This document shows positions 33,715 through 43,269 of a stretch of 64,000 nucleotides of DNA, piece by piece. Location of the stretch: assembly GCF_000473065.1 (NCBI RefSeq), contig NZ_AXAZ01000040.1:175-64174 (forward strand). The letters are read 5' to 3'. Position 1 is the first letter of the stretch, and every line of letters begins with the position of its first letter. The notes beneath the pieces are model-generated. The model saw nothing but the letters and a program-made list of their open reading frames with translations, was not told the DNA's origin and did no database searches. The translations under genes were made by a program, and so were the position numbers. This DNA comes from Bradyrhizobium sp. WSM1743. Lineage in GTDB: Bacteria; Pseudomonadota; Alphaproteobacteria; Rhizobiales; Xanthobacteraceae.

Positions 33715-34530
33715 CTACAGCCGCTCGCTGAGTGCGAGCTTGTAGCCGACCCCGGTAACGGTCGCGATCACGGGCGTGCCGCTGCCGACGAGCTTGCGGC
33801 GCAGCCGCGCCACCAGCGCATCGACCGTGCGGATGTCGACTTCGGCCTGGCGGTTGCTGACGACCTCGATCAGATAATCGCGGCTGAGCGGCCTGCCGTC
33901 GGCGCCGACGAGCGCCGCAAGCAGGTCGAATTCGGCGCGCGTCAGCGCCACCGGCTTGCCGTCGCTGCCGAGCAATTCGCGCCGGGTCAGGTCGATGATC
34001 CAGTCGCCGAACGCGATCGAATTGTGGTTGCGCGCCGCCTTGCGGTCGATCGAGCGCCGCCGCAGCACGCTGCGCGCACGCGCGAGCAGATCGCGCAAGT
34101 TGATCGGCTTGGTGACGTAATGGTCGCCGGCGACCTCGAGCCCGAGAATGCGATCGACGTCGGTGTCTCGCCGCGTCACGAAGATGATGCCCGCGTTGCT
34201 GGCGGCCTGGATCTCCTTGGCGAGCTCGAAGCCATCGCCGTCGGGCAGCTGCACGTCGAGGAAGACGAGATCAGTGCGCGCGCGCAGCGCCTGACGGCAT
34301 TCCGCGCAGGAGCCGGCGCCGACCACGTCGAAATTGTTCTCGCTGAAATAGGCGACCAGCATGGTCCGCGTCACCGGATCGTCCTCGACGACGATCAGCC
34401 GCTCGCGGCCGGCCGGACGCAATTCCTGACGCGCGGAAGCAACCACGGTCTTGGATGTGCCGTGTGCCTGCGACCCGACCTGCAAATTCAAGTCGCCGCG
34501 CAACGCGCTGTCATGTGAACGGACATTCAC
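33715..34530 (-). CDS. OmpR-family response regulator, orphan
   Basis: A 271-residue two-domain regulator. A 43-residue lead precedes a receiver domain with VVEDDP (D50, D51), the phosphorylation site D92 in LVFLDVQLPDGDG, and the switch Lys in HYVTKPINL. The C-terminal winged helix has RRELLGSDGKPVALTRAEFDLLAALVGADGRPLSRDYLIEVV and RTVDALVARLRRKL, typical of OmpR/PhoB DNA binding. No histidine kinase gene is next to it, so its partner is elsewhere. It converges on the lytic transglycosylase gene. The long N-terminal lead may mean that the true start is further in. Confidence 0.88.
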   Translation of the reverse strand: MNVRSHDSALRGDLNLQVGSQAHGTSKTVVASARQELRPAGRERLIVVEDDPVTRTMLVAYFSENNFDVVGAGSCAECRQALRARTDLVFLDVQLPDGDGFELAKEIQAASNAGIIFVTRRDTDVDRILGLEVAGDHYVTKPINLRDLLARARSVLRRRSIDRKAARNHNSIAFGDWIIDLTRRELLGSDGKPVALTRAEFDLLAALVGADGRPLSRDYLIEVVSNRQAEVDIRTVDALVARLRRKLVGSGTPVIATVTGVGYKLALSERL

Positions 34531-34823
34531 GGCCTGTTCGAGCCCCCGAAATTGCCTGCCGCGATACTAGGCGCGCTGTGATGCGCAAACAATATTGGTC
34601 ATGCTCTCGAAGCATTAAGTATGAACTGGCGCACAATTCTCATTCCGCGCATCCTTGCACGAACGGCCGTGCAAGCGGCCTCGCGCCGGCCCAAGACCGC
34701 CGATCCCGCATATCCGGCTTCGGATTGAACCGCGGTTAACGTAAAGAAGGGCTTCGGCTTCGGAAAACCCGGTCGCGCCTCTATTGTCCCGCCTGCAAAA
34801 CACGAAACAACGGAGCAGGCGTG

Positions 34824-36026
34824 ATGCGGGGGCAGGCCCGGTTGGCTGCCGGTCGAGCCGAGCAAGGCACAGCGTCTTTCGGCCGTTCGCACACGCTCGA
34901 CGTTCTGCGCGGCCTCGCCATCGCCGGCGTGATGGCGATTCACGTGTCGCAGTCATTTCCGTCCAGCATCCGCGCCGTCGATTTTGCCTTCATGTGCGGC
35001 TGGACCGGCGTCAACGTGTTCTATTTCGTCAGTGCCATGACGATGTGCCTGATGTGGACGCAGCGCAGCGGGGAAACGAATCCGGCCGGCAAATTCTACA
35101 TCCGGCGTTCCCTTCGCATCGCGCCGCTGTTCTGGCTCGCGATCCCCGCCTATCTCGTCATCAACGGCACCGGACCGAGCAACAACGCGCCCTACGGCAT
35201 CGGCGCGCTTCAAGTGATCTTGACCGCGACGTTCCTGCACGGCTTCTGGCCGGACAGCGTCAACAGCGTCGTGCCCGGCGACTGGTCGATCGCTGCGGAA
35301 ATGACCTTCTATCTCGTCTTCCCGCTTCTGATCACCGCGTTCGGGCCGCGCCGCTATCTCTATCTCGCGCTGGCGATCGCACTGCATCTCGTCAATGTCT
35401 GCCTGTTCAAGCCATGGGCCTTCGCGCTGTTCTCGGCCTATTACGGGCCCGGCCACGAGGCCTTCGTCTGGACCACGCTGCACATCAGCTTCTTGAACCA
35501 GCTTCCGGTCTTCCTGGTCGGATGCGCGCTGTTCTTCTCGCTGCGCGACGGTTTCGCCAAGTCCGATGCCGCCATCGTTGCCGTCTTCATTGTACTGTCT
35601 TTCGCTGCCAACCGCGCGACCGGCTCGCATGAGTTCAACTATCTGATGATCAACCTCGTGCTCGGCGGACTGGTGGCGGGCTGCATCCGCCTCGCCATCC
35701 GCTTGCGGCCGCTCGAGGCGCTCGGCCGCAACTCCTATTCGATGTATCTGTCGCACTTCGCGGTGATCCATGGCTTGCGCCAGCTCTGGCCGCTCGCGGA
35801 TGGACTGGTCTCGCTGCTGATCGCCTATGTCGTCACCGCCGCGTTGAGCTATCTCGTCGCTCGCGCGACCTGGCATTTGATCGAACGGCGCGCCCAGGAT
35901 CTGGCGCACCGCCTGACATCCGCCGGATCCGACCGATCAAGCATCCGGCCGCGCCGCGACCGCGGCCGGTCTGCGCTGAGCCCCCTGCTCCGGCTTGCTT
36001 CGTCGCCGCCTCCGAATCTAGTGTGA
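34824..36026 (+). CDS. Membrane acyltransferase, OafA/acyltransferase-3 family
   Basis: A 400-residue protein with about ten membrane helices. The first helix has LDVLRGLAIAGVMAIHVSQ, with the R and H positions that are catalytic in this family, and an RRSLRIAPLFWL motif follows. These enzymes move acetyl or other acyl groups to sugars of surface polysaccharides, on the periplasmic side. An ATG at 34824 with GGAG eight bases upstream is preferred over a GTG at 34821. The last 50 residues are Arg/Ser-rich. It may act on the polymer of the locus starting at 38 kb. The next gene starts 26 bases on. Confidence 0.85.
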   Translation: MRGQARLAAGRAEQGTASFGRSHTLDVLRGLAIAGVMAIHVSQSFPSSIRAVDFAFMCGWTGVNVFYFVSAMTMCLMWTQRSGETNPAGKFYIRRSLRIAPLFWLAIPAYLVINGTGPSNNAPYGIGALQVILTATFLHGFWPDSVNSVVPGDWSIAAEMTFYLVFPLLITAFGPRRYLYLALAIALHLVNVCLFKPWAFALFSAYYGPGHEAFVWTTLHISFLNQLPVFLVGCALFFSLRDGFAKSDAAIVAVFIVLSFAANRATGSHEFNYLMINLVLGGLVAGCIRLAIRLRPLEALGRNSYSMYLSHFAVIHGLRQLWPLADGLVSLLIAYVVTAALSYLVARATWHLIERRAQDLAHRLTSAGSDRSSIRPRRDRGRSALSPLLRLASSPPPNLV

Positions 36027-36052
36027 AGACTCTTCGCACTGGAGGTGGCGTC

Positions 36053-36901
36053 ATGGAGGTCATACTGCTCGGCACCGGCGGTCCGCGCCCGGACCCGCGC
36101 CGCATGGCGACGACCACGCTGATCAGGCTCGGCGACGAGAATATCCTGTTCGACGCCGGCCGCGGCGTCGTGGTGCAGCTCAGCAAGGCCGGCGTGCCGC
36201 TCGGCGCCATCAACACGGTCTTTCTCACGCACCATCACTTCGACCACATCGGCGACCTCTACGATGTGATGCTGAATTCATGGATGCATGGGCGCGAGGA
36301 CGCGCTGCGCGTCTATGGACCGCCGGATACCGAGCGGCTGGTCAACACGCTGATCACGCAGGTCTACGACAAGGACATCATTTGGCGGGACAAGGGCGAG
36401 CCGTCTTTCGGCGGCTGGAAGCCTGTCGTCGCGACGGACATCGTCCCAGGCCTCGTCCTCGACACCGGACGCTGGAAGGTCAGCGCCGAGCTGGTTTCGC
36501 ATGGCGACGGCCTCGACATGCCGCCGGCCTTCCTCGCGCGCTGGATGTGTCTCGGCTACCGCTTCGAAGCGGAGGGCAAGGTCATTGCCATTTCCGGCGA
36601 CACCGTCCCCTGTCCCGGGCTCGAGCGGCTGGCAGAGGGAGCCGACCTGCTGGTCCAGTGCTGCTTCCTCGCGACGCCGGAGATCAACAACGAGCATTTG
36701 CGCCGGCTTGCGAAATACACGATCGCCTGTGGCGACACCGTCGGCAAGGTCGCGGCCAAGGCGGGCGTCAAGAAGCTCGCGCTGACCCACCACCGGCCGC
36801 GCACCGACGATGCCATGCTGGACGCCCTGCTAGCGGATGTCAGGCAGGACTATGCGGGGCCGGTCGTGCTCGGCGAGGATCTCACGCGCATCGAGGTCTG
36901 A
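36053..36901 (+). CDS. MBL-fold metallo-hydrolase
   Basis: A 282-residue protein starting at the ATG at 36053, six bases after GGAGGTGG; a GTG at 36023 lacks such a site. It has the metal motif TVFLTHHHFDHIGDL (H60, H62, D64, H65), ISGDTVPC with the bridging Asp, and LALTHHRPRTDD with the last His. The pattern is like RNase Z or arylsulfatase-type members, but the nuclease-specific exosite is not visible, so the substrate is open. It directly follows the acyltransferase gene and may share its transcript. Confidence 0.85.
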   Translation: MEVILLGTGGPRPDPRRMATTTLIRLGDENILFDAGRGVVVQLSKAGVPLGAINTVFLTHHHFDHIGDLYDVMLNSWMHGREDALRVYGPPDTERLVNTLITQVYDKDIIWRDKGEPSFGGWKPVVATDIVPGLVLDTGRWKVSAELVSHGDGLDMPPAFLARWMCLGYRFEAEGKVIAISGDTVPCPGLERLAEGADLLVQCCFLATPEINNEHLRRLAKYTIACGDTVGKVAAKAGVKKLALTHHRPRTDDAMLDALLADVRQDYAGPVVLGEDLTRIEV

Positions 36902-36956
36902 GCATCATCGAAGCCCGCGCGCCGCAATTGATCATGCGTGCGGAAGCTGTTCAGTG

Positions 36957-37844
36957 TCAGGACGATCCGACCTCGATCCGGTAGGATAACAGCTCCTGAG
37001 CGCCCGGCGCGATGTGCATCAGCCCCGGCTTGTCGGTGAACTCGCCCTGGAAGCCGGCGGGACTGGCATAGCCGCGCCAGGGCTCGATGCAGAGGAACGG
37101 CGCACCTGACGGTTTCGACCAGACGCCGAGCTCGCGAAAGCCGCGCCAGGACATTTTCAGCCAGGGCCCCGTCGATGCACCGTGCCCCGCGGCATAGCGG
37201 ACCGAAGTGCTCTCGATCCGGTCGAAGATGATGGCGTCGTCGGTGAACAGGGATTCGGATAGTGAGAGCGCGGTACCTTTGACCGGACTCGCCTCCACTG
37301 CCGGGCGCAGCAGTCCACCGTCGAGACGGCGGACCGGAGACGACTCTGCGCGCGCGAAACTCAACGCATGGCCCTCCTTTGCCTCGCCGGGCTGCAGCGG
37401 CCAATTGAAGGCGGGATGGCCGCCGATCGATGCCGGCAATGTCTCCTTGCCGGTGTTGGCGATCGTGAGCGTCAGATCGAGGCCGGAATCATCGATCGCA
37501 TAGGTGGCCGTGAGCCGAAACGGGAACGGATAGAGTGCGCGCGTCGCCGCATTATCATCGAGCACCAGGGTGCAACGGCTCTCGCCGCGTTCTGTCCACA
37601 CAAAGCGGCTGTCGCGGGCAAAGCCGTGCTGGGTCATCCGATACGTCTTGCCCTTGTGCCGCAATTCGTCGTTGGCAAGGCGCCCGACGATCGGAAACAG
37701 CAGCGGCGCGTGGCGCGGCCATTCCGGACCCGCCTGCCAAAGGAATTCGATGCCGCCACCCTTCAGCGAGCAGAGCTCGGCGCCGTGCGCCTTGACGGTC
37801 GCGGTGAGGGAGCCGCTGCGAAGGGAGTGGGTGTCATCAGCCAT
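36957..37844 (-). CDS. Aldose 1-epimerase family protein
   Basis: A 295-residue galactose-mutarotase-like protein. It shows AHGAELCSLKGGGIEFLWQAGPEWPRHAPLLFPIVGRL, MTQHGFARDSRFVW with the catalytic His, SIGGHPAFNWPL with the second His, and CIEPWRGYAS with the catalytic Glu. This matches the YeaD/LacX-type branch acting on free or phosphorylated hexoses. It would speed alpha/beta conversion of a sugar in the cytoplasm. It converges on the MBL-hydrolase gene and is divergent from the first gene of the exopolysaccharide locus. Confidence 0.88.
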   Translation of the reverse strand: MADDTHSLRSGSLTATVKAHGAELCSLKGGGIEFLWQAGPEWPRHAPLLFPIVGRLANDELRHKGKTYRMTQHGFARDSRFVWTERGESRCTLVLDDNAATRALYPFPFRLTATYAIDDSGLDLTLTIANTGKETLPASIGGHPAFNWPLQPGEAKEGHALSFARAESSPVRRLDGGLLRPAVEASPVKGTALSLSESLFTDDAIIFDRIESTSVRYAAGHGASTGPWLKMSWRGFRELGVWSKPSGAPFLCIEPWRGYASPAGFQGEFTDKPGLMHIAPGAQELLSYRIEVGSS

Positions 37845-38005
37845 TGCCGACCTCTACACTGCGGACTCATACGCAGCAAGGCGGCGCCGGCCATGCATGC
37901 GGCGCCTCCGAGCCATGCCGAGCTGCGTCATATTTCTGTACCTAACGATTGCTCCCTTGCGGTTCCTCCACCCGCGAGCTCCCCGCGAACCCGGCCGGGA
38001 CTCCG

Positions 38006-39130
38006 ATGAACCATCGTGGTAGCCAATTGAAGTTCTTCATCAACGGCCGCTTTCTGTCGCAAAAGCTCACGGGCGTTCAGCGCTATGCCGCTGAAATGGT
38101 CAAGGCCATCGACATGCTGCTGGCGTCCGAGCAGACTCCGGCCTCGCTGCGCAACGCAGATTGGCAGTTGCTGACGCCCGCGGATGCAAGCGAGAACCTT
38201 GATCTCGATCGGATCAAGATCCGCACTGTCGGCCGGTTGCATGGGCATGCCTGGGATCAAATCGATCTCGCGCGCGCCGCTGCCGGAGGCCGCCTGATCA
38301 GCCTGGCCAATTCCGGTCCCGTCTTCCATCGCGACCATATTGTCGTGATCCACGACGCCCAGGTCTTTCGCCGGCCCGACTTCTTCAACTGGCGCTATCT
38401 GACGGTTCACCGAACGATGGGCCGGCTGCTCGCCCGGCATGCAAGCATCGCAACCGTATCGGCTTTTTCGCGCGGAGAGCTCGCCGAGGTGTTGAATCTA
38501 GCGGCAACGGAGATCCCGGTCTTCCCCAACAGCGCAGAGCACTTCGCCAAGACGAAACCGGATCTCGGCATTATTTCCCGGCTCGGGGTTCAGCCGCAGA
38601 AATTCTTCCTTTATGTGGGCTCGAGGACCAAGAACAAGAATCTTTCCGTCGCTATCCGTGCCATGCAGCTGCTCGACCGGGCTGATGTTCCCCTGGTCAT
38701 CGTGGGCGGCGACAACAGCAAGGTGTTTCAGGACAATTCGGGCGAAGGGGCTGCGGGCCTGCTGCTTGCCGGCCGTCTGACCGACAGCGAGATCGCGGCG
38801 CTGTATGCGCACGCATCGGCATTCGTGTTTCCCTCGCTTTACGAGGGGTTCGGCGTGCCGCCGCTCGAAGCCATGCTCTTCGGTTGTCCGGTCATCGCCT
38901 CGACGGCTGACGCCGTCGTGGAGACGTGTGGTGACGCGGCTGCGTATTTTCGCGCCACTGATGCCGAAGCATTGAAGCAGCTCATGCTCGAAAGACTGGC
39001 AATCGGCGCGATCTCGGACCAGGAACGCATGCGGCAACAGGATCGCGTGACATTCTATTCGTGGAGGAAATCGGCGAAGGCCCTGCTCGATCACCTCGCA
39101 GGGCCAGCGAACGTCGCCAGCGCTGCTTGA
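38006..39130 (+). CDS. Glycosyltransferase, GT4 type
   Basis: A 374-residue GT-B fold enzyme, first of the exopolysaccharide locus. The ATG at 38006 follows GGGACTCC; the longer frame from 37949 is rejected. The N-terminal half has KFFINGRFLSQKLTGVQRYAAEMVKAI, a common GT4 opening, and VIHDAQVFRRPDFFNW. The donor-binding half has FFLYVGSRTKNKNLSVAIRAM, LLLAGRLTDSEIAALYAHASAFVFPSLYEGFGVPPLEAMLFGCPVIAS, with the EGFGVPPLE motif that holds the sugar nucleotide. The sugar and acceptor are not predictable. It runs in the same direction as the next five genes. Confidence 0.9.
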   Translation: MNHRGSQLKFFINGRFLSQKLTGVQRYAAEMVKAIDMLLASEQTPASLRNADWQLLTPADASENLDLDRIKIRTVGRLHGHAWDQIDLARAAAGGRLISLANSGPVFHRDHIVVIHDAQVFRRPDFFNWRYLTVHRTMGRLLARHASIATVSAFSRGELAEVLNLAATEIPVFPNSAEHFAKTKPDLGIISRLGVQPQKFFLYVGSRTKNKNLSVAIRAMQLLDRADVPLVIVGGDNSKVFQDNSGEGAAGLLLAGRLTDSEIAALYAHASAFVFPSLYEGFGVPPLEAMLFGCPVIASTADAVVETCGDAAAYFRATDAEALKQLMLERLAIGAISDQERMRQQDRVTFYSWRKSAKALLDHLAGPANVASAA

Positions 39131-39342
39131 AATTCGACGCAGCTCGCCTGTCGCGCGCAATGGTTTTTGCACAAACGGTTTGCAACTCGCAGCTCTTTTC
39201 TTAGTTCCATAAATTTTTTCGTTTGTGCGGGTGATCGCAAGCACGAAGACCTTGGCGCAACATCACCACATCGCCGCCCCAATATCGCTACGTATTCGAG
39301 GAACTGTGTTTCGCAGTAGCGAACTCAGAACAGGGATACACG

Positions 39343-40521
39343 ATGTCCGGCTCTCCGACGCAGCCTTATGCCAGGCAAACGATGAAAGTGCTGCACGTCG
39401 CCGAGACGATCCGTGGCGGGATTGCGAGCTATTTGAACGAGTTGCATCCACAGCAACAGGCGAGCTTCGGCGCCGAGAACGTGCACTATGTCGTGCCGTC
39501 GGATCATCGTCGCGATCTCGGCGCGATCGATGACAACCAGATTACGACGTTCGAGCGATCCGGCCGCAGCGTCTCCGGGCTCTTCCAGATGTTGCGCGCA
39601 AGCATGCAAGCGCTGGATGCCTTCAGACCGGACGTGGTGCACCTGCATTCCTCGCTTGCAGGCCTCGTGCTTCGGCCCGCGCTGGCGGCCCGCTCGGGCG
39701 GACCGCGCGTCGTCTATTGTCCGCACGGCTGGGCGTTTTCGCGCGAGACCGGCCGCCTCAGTCATGTCATGACAAAGGCGGCGGAGAACCTTCTCGCGCG
39801 CACGTCGGACCGAATCATCTGCATTTCCGGTGACGAGTTCAATGAAGCGGTCCGCGCGGGAATTCCTGCCGACCGCCTTACCATCGTCCACAATGGCATC
39901 TCGAAGAGCCGCACGCCGCAGCCCGTCGCGGCGGACTGGACTTCCAAGAAGGTCAAGGTCCTGTTCATCGGACGCCTCGACCGGCAGAAGGGCTTTGATC
40001 TTCTGATCGAAGCGGCACGCTCGCTCGAGGATGTCCTCGACGTCCGCATGGTCGGCGCCTCCGTCGTCAACAAATATGAAGGCCCGACGGTCCCGTCCAA
40101 CGTGTCCCTGCTGGGCTGGCTGGACCGCCCGGCCATCGAGACCCAGCTCGAGGCCGCCGACCTCGTCGTGATTCCGTCACGATGGGAAGCCTTTGGCCTC
40201 GTTGCCCTGGAAGCGATGCGCGCGGCCAAGCCCATCCTGGCGTTCCGCAGCGGCGCACTGCCCGAGATCGTCGTCGATGGCGTCACCGGCGTGCTTTGCG
40301 AGCCCGTCGCCGTCCAGCCGCTCGTCGACGGTTTCCGGCGAGCGCTCGATCTCGATCTCAAGGTGCTGGGGCAGCGCGGCTACGACCGCTTCAAGCAGCT
40401 GTATGACGTTCAGAAGACGCATGGACAATTGCAGCAGGTCTATATCGAGCTCCTTCAGGACGACCGGACCCCCGTCGAAGCGAAGGCGGGACTACAGTCG
40501 GATCTCTCCAAGAATTTCTGA
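39343..40521 (+). CDS. Glycosyltransferase, GT4 type
   Basis: A 392-residue GT4 enzyme. It reads MKVLHVAETIRGGIASYLNEL from residue 14, so the ATG at 39382 is also a possible start. VVHLHSSLAGLVLRPAL, VYCPHGWAFSR and ISGDEFNEA follow in the acceptor half. The donor half has LFIGRLDRQKGFDLLIEAA, LLGWLDRPAIETQLEAADLVVIPSRWEAFGLVALEAMRAAKPILAFRSGALPEIVVDG. The order fits the WbdM or rhamnosyltransferase-like group. It is 212 bases after the previous gene, and that space, fairly AT-rich, may hold its own promoter. Confidence 0.9.
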   Translation: MSGSPTQPYARQTMKVLHVAETIRGGIASYLNELHPQQQASFGAENVHYVVPSDHRRDLGAIDDNQITTFERSGRSVSGLFQMLRASMQALDAFRPDVVHLHSSLAGLVLRPALAARSGGPRVVYCPHGWAFSRETGRLSHVMTKAAENLLARTSDRIICISGDEFNEAVRAGIPADRLTIVHNGISKSRTPQPVAADWTSKKVKVLFIGRLDRQKGFDLLIEAARSLEDVLDVRMVGASVVNKYEGPTVPSNVSLLGWLDRPAIETQLEAADLVVIPSRWEAFGLVALEAMRAAKPILAFRSGALPEIVVDGVTGVLCEPVAVQPLVDGFRRALDLDLKVLGQRGYDRFKQLYDVQKTHGQLQQVYIELLQDDRTPVEAKAGLQSDLSKNF

Positions 40522-40630
40522 TGATCAACATGCACGCTTGCCTTCGCAGATGCAGGAAGTCGGGATGGCGATGCCCTGGGCCGGGCTTGATATCACCGCC
40601 AGTGCATCGCGCGTGAGCATGATCTAGACC

Positions 40631-41965
40631 ATGACACGCCCACGCACCTTGGTTCGCGGCAGTCTCCTCCGCCTCGCGGGCCTCATCTCGTCCATTGTTC
40701 TGTCGGTCCCTGCCTGCGCTCAGCACGCTCAACCGCTCGACGCTCGATTCCTGCTCGGTGTCGGCACCCATCAGGGACTGGGCGGGCCGGTGAGCGCGCG
40801 GGGATACGTCCCTGCGGAGAACATCGCCCAGATCAAGCAACTCGGCCTCAACTCCTTCCGCGACGATTTTCCCTGGTCCGATTTCGAGGTGGGAGGACGC
40901 CGGATGGGGTTCACGCCCAAGCTCGGCAGGCTCGAGGCGCAGGTCAAATCCGGCGTCGCACGTCCCCTCCTGATCCTCGCCTTCGGCCATCATCTCGTTC
41001 CGAATTCCTCGCCGCCGACGACCGATGAGGCGCGGCAGCGGTTCGCCGACTATGCCGCTGCGGCGGCGCAATCCGTCGTGGCGCAGCATCCCCTCTTCGA
41101 GCTCTGGAACGAGTGGAACCTGGCGGCGAAAAAGGATGCCGCCTTCTCACCGGAGAATTATCTGGCGCTTGCCGAGGCCACACGACCGGCGGTCAAGCGG
41201 GTTGCACCGAATGCGCCTTTCCTGGTTGGAGCGCTCGGCGACGATCCGGGCTGGACATGGACGGAGAAGATGCTGCGGACCGGCATTCTGCAATATGCCG
41301 ACGGCGCTTCGATCCATCTCTACAATTTCTGCATGGGCCCGAGCAAACGTACCTCGGCCGAAGTCATCGAGCGGCTCACGGCGTTTCACCGGCTCGTCGG
41401 CCAGGCGAGCGGAAATCCCGACTTCCCGATCTATGTGACCGAGACCGGCTGGACCACGGCCGCCAACAAATGCGGCGTCAGCGAACAGGCCCAGGCCGAC
41501 AATACGGCGCAGCTCATCCTGTGGGCCTCGACCGCGACGCGCTGGCTCAAGGGAATCTGGATCTACGAGCTCAAGGACAGCGGCAAGAATCCATCGGAGC
41601 TGGAGCACAATTTCGGCCTCTATCGCTTCGACAATTCGCCAAAGCCCGTCGCCTGTGCGGCCCAGGGCGCCTGGGCTTTCATTCGCTCCAGCCTGAGTGC
41701 CGAGCGACGAGAGCTCGCCAGCGGCGTCGTGTCGATCAATGCATCAACGACGTCCGGCGGCAGAGTTGCGGTCTGGTCCGAGGCTCCGGATCGACGTTAC
41801 GAAATCCGGCTCAAAGGCGATGAGCAAGGCGCAACCTATGCACTGCCGTGCGATGCGGCCGCAAGACCGGCATCCGGCGCCTGGATTCCGGTTTCGAGCA
41901 CACCGGTTCTTATTGCAGCCAATCACGGTGCCATTCCCGCCCTGGAGATACGTCCGGCGCGGTAG
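40631..41965 (+). CDS. Exported glycoside-hydrolase-like protein (clan A type)
   Basis: A 444-residue protein with a signal peptide ending at PACA. The catalytic domain looks like a (beta/alpha)8 barrel of clan GH-A: FLLGVGTHQGLGG at the start, then ELWNEWN with the probable acid/base E161, and YVTETGWTTAANKC with the probable nucleophile E271. A smaller C-terminal beta part follows. It is similar in plan to PslG, a glycosidase in an exopolysaccharide locus that trims or degrades the polymer in the periplasm. Its true substrate is unknown. It lies in the same direction as the GT genes around it. Confidence 0.8.
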   Translation: MTRPRTLVRGSLLRLAGLISSIVLSVPACAQHAQPLDARFLLGVGTHQGLGGPVSARGYVPAENIAQIKQLGLNSFRDDFPWSDFEVGGRRMGFTPKLGRLEAQVKSGVARPLLILAFGHHLVPNSSPPTTDEARQRFADYAAAAAQSVVAQHPLFELWNEWNLAAKKDAAFSPENYLALAEATRPAVKRVAPNAPFLVGALGDDPGWTWTEKMLRTGILQYADGASIHLYNFCMGPSKRTSAEVIERLTAFHRLVGQASGNPDFPIYVTETGWTTAANKCGVSEQAQADNTAQLILWASTATRWLKGIWIYELKDSGKNPSELEHNFGLYRFDNSPKPVACAAQGAWAFIRSSLSAERRELASGVVSINASTTSGGRVAVWSEAPDRRYEIRLKGDEQGATYALPCDAAARPASGAWIPVSSTPVLIAANHGAIPALEIRPAR

Positions 41966-41994
41966 GCGCGATTTTGCAGACATGAGGTTATGCG

Positions 41995-43269
41995 ATGAAA
42001 GTTCTTTTGACGTCCACGCTTTATCCGACGCCTCAGGCACCAAAGATTGTTGGCGGTGCAGAGATCTTCGCGCGACGTTTCGCCGAAGGCCTGGTGCAGC
42101 GCGGTGATGAGGTGGAGGTGATCCGGGCCGCATCGTCCCCTGGGCAGGAGCGCGAAAGCTGCAACGGCATCAACGTCTATTCCGCGCCGGTGCGGAACGT
42201 CTATCTGCCCTTCACGGAGCAGAAGAACGCCGCTTTACGCAGCATCTGGCACGCGGTCGACGACTGGCAGATGCAGGCACCCCTGATCGCGGAGCGAATC
42301 CAGGCGTTCAAGCCGGACGTGCTGCACTCCAACAATTTGTCGGGTCTCACCACCGCGATCTGGCGCGTTGCCGCCCAGCTCGGAGTCCCGGTGCTCCACA
42401 CGCTTCACGACTATTACCTGACCTGTCCACGCTGCTCCCGCTTCGACAAGGGACGCTCCTGCGAGCGCACCTGCACGAGCTGCGGAATTCTGACCTTTCA
42501 TCGCAAGCGGGCCACGCATTGGCTGAGCGCCGTGGTCGGCGTGAGCGAGCGCGTGCTGTCGATTCATACCGACATGGGCATGTTCTCGGAGACGCCGATC
42601 CGCACCGTGATCCGCAACGCCTCGACCGAGCCGCCCCGCGCGCCCTACCCTCGTCCGATCTGCACCACGGAAGTGACGTTCGGGTTCATCGGCCGCCTCA
42701 CCGAGGAGAAGGGCATCGACAACCTGATGCGGGCGCTTGCCCTGCTGCCCCGCGATCGCATCCGGATGATGATCGCCGGCCGGGTCAGCGAGGAGGAGCA
42801 ACGCCGCCTCAGGTCGCTCGCGCCGCATGCGCGCATCGAGTTCATGGGCTTCGTGGCGCCGGACGATTTCTATAAGCAGGTCGACGTGGTGATCGCACCG
42901 TCGATCTGGCACGACCCCGGTCCACTGGTCGTCGCAGATGCCAAGGCGGCCGGCAGGCCGCTACTCGGAACGCGCTTTGGCGGCATGCCCGAGGTCATCG
43001 AGCATGGCGTGACGGGCTGGCTGACCGACGCCGATCCACAATCCCTGGCCAACAGCATGCTCGCAGTCGCGTCGGATCCGCACAAGATCGACGAGATCAG
43101 CCGACGCCTGATCGCCGATACCAACAAGTGGATATTTGCCGACGTGCTGTCTTCATACAAGAACCTGTATGAGCAATTGCGCGAGCAACGGATGTCGCGC
43201 ATGCGCGCAGCAACGAGTGAAGCGCCACAGGGACCGGCCGTCGGCAAGGAGCGCCTCATTCCGAGATGA
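41995..43269 (+). CDS. Glycosyltransferase, GT4 type, with Cys-rich insert
   Basis: A 424-residue GT4 enzyme. The start reads MKVLLTSTLYPTPQAPKIVGGAEIFARRFAEGL, and LHTLHDYYLTCPRCSRFDK leads into an insert with five cysteines in about 20 residues (in CPRC, SCERTC and SC), which may bind zinc. The donor half has FGFIGRLTEEKGIDNLMRAL, VDVVIAPSIWHDPGPLVVADAKAAGRPLLGTRFGGMPEVIEHG. Several GT4 members have a similar Cys insert. Its stop overlaps the start of the flippase gene as ATGA, showing coupled translation. Confidence 0.9.
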   Translation: MKVLLTSTLYPTPQAPKIVGGAEIFARRFAEGLVQRGDEVEVIRAASSPGQERESCNGINVYSAPVRNVYLPFTEQKNAALRSIWHAVDDWQMQAPLIAERIQAFKPDVLHSNNLSGLTTAIWRVAAQLGVPVLHTLHDYYLTCPRCSRFDKGRSCERTCTSCGILTFHRKRATHWLSAVVGVSERVLSIHTDMGMFSETPIRTVIRNASTEPPRAPYPRPICTTEVTFGFIGRLTEEKGIDNLMRALALLPRDRIRMMIAGRVSEEEQRRLRSLAPHARIEFMGFVAPDDFYKQVDVVIAPSIWHDPGPLVVADAKAAGRPLLGTRFGGMPEVIEHGVTGWLTDADPQSLANSMLAVASDPHKIDEISRRLIADTNKWIFADVLSSYKNLYEQLREQRMSRMRAATSEAPQGPAVGKERLIPR

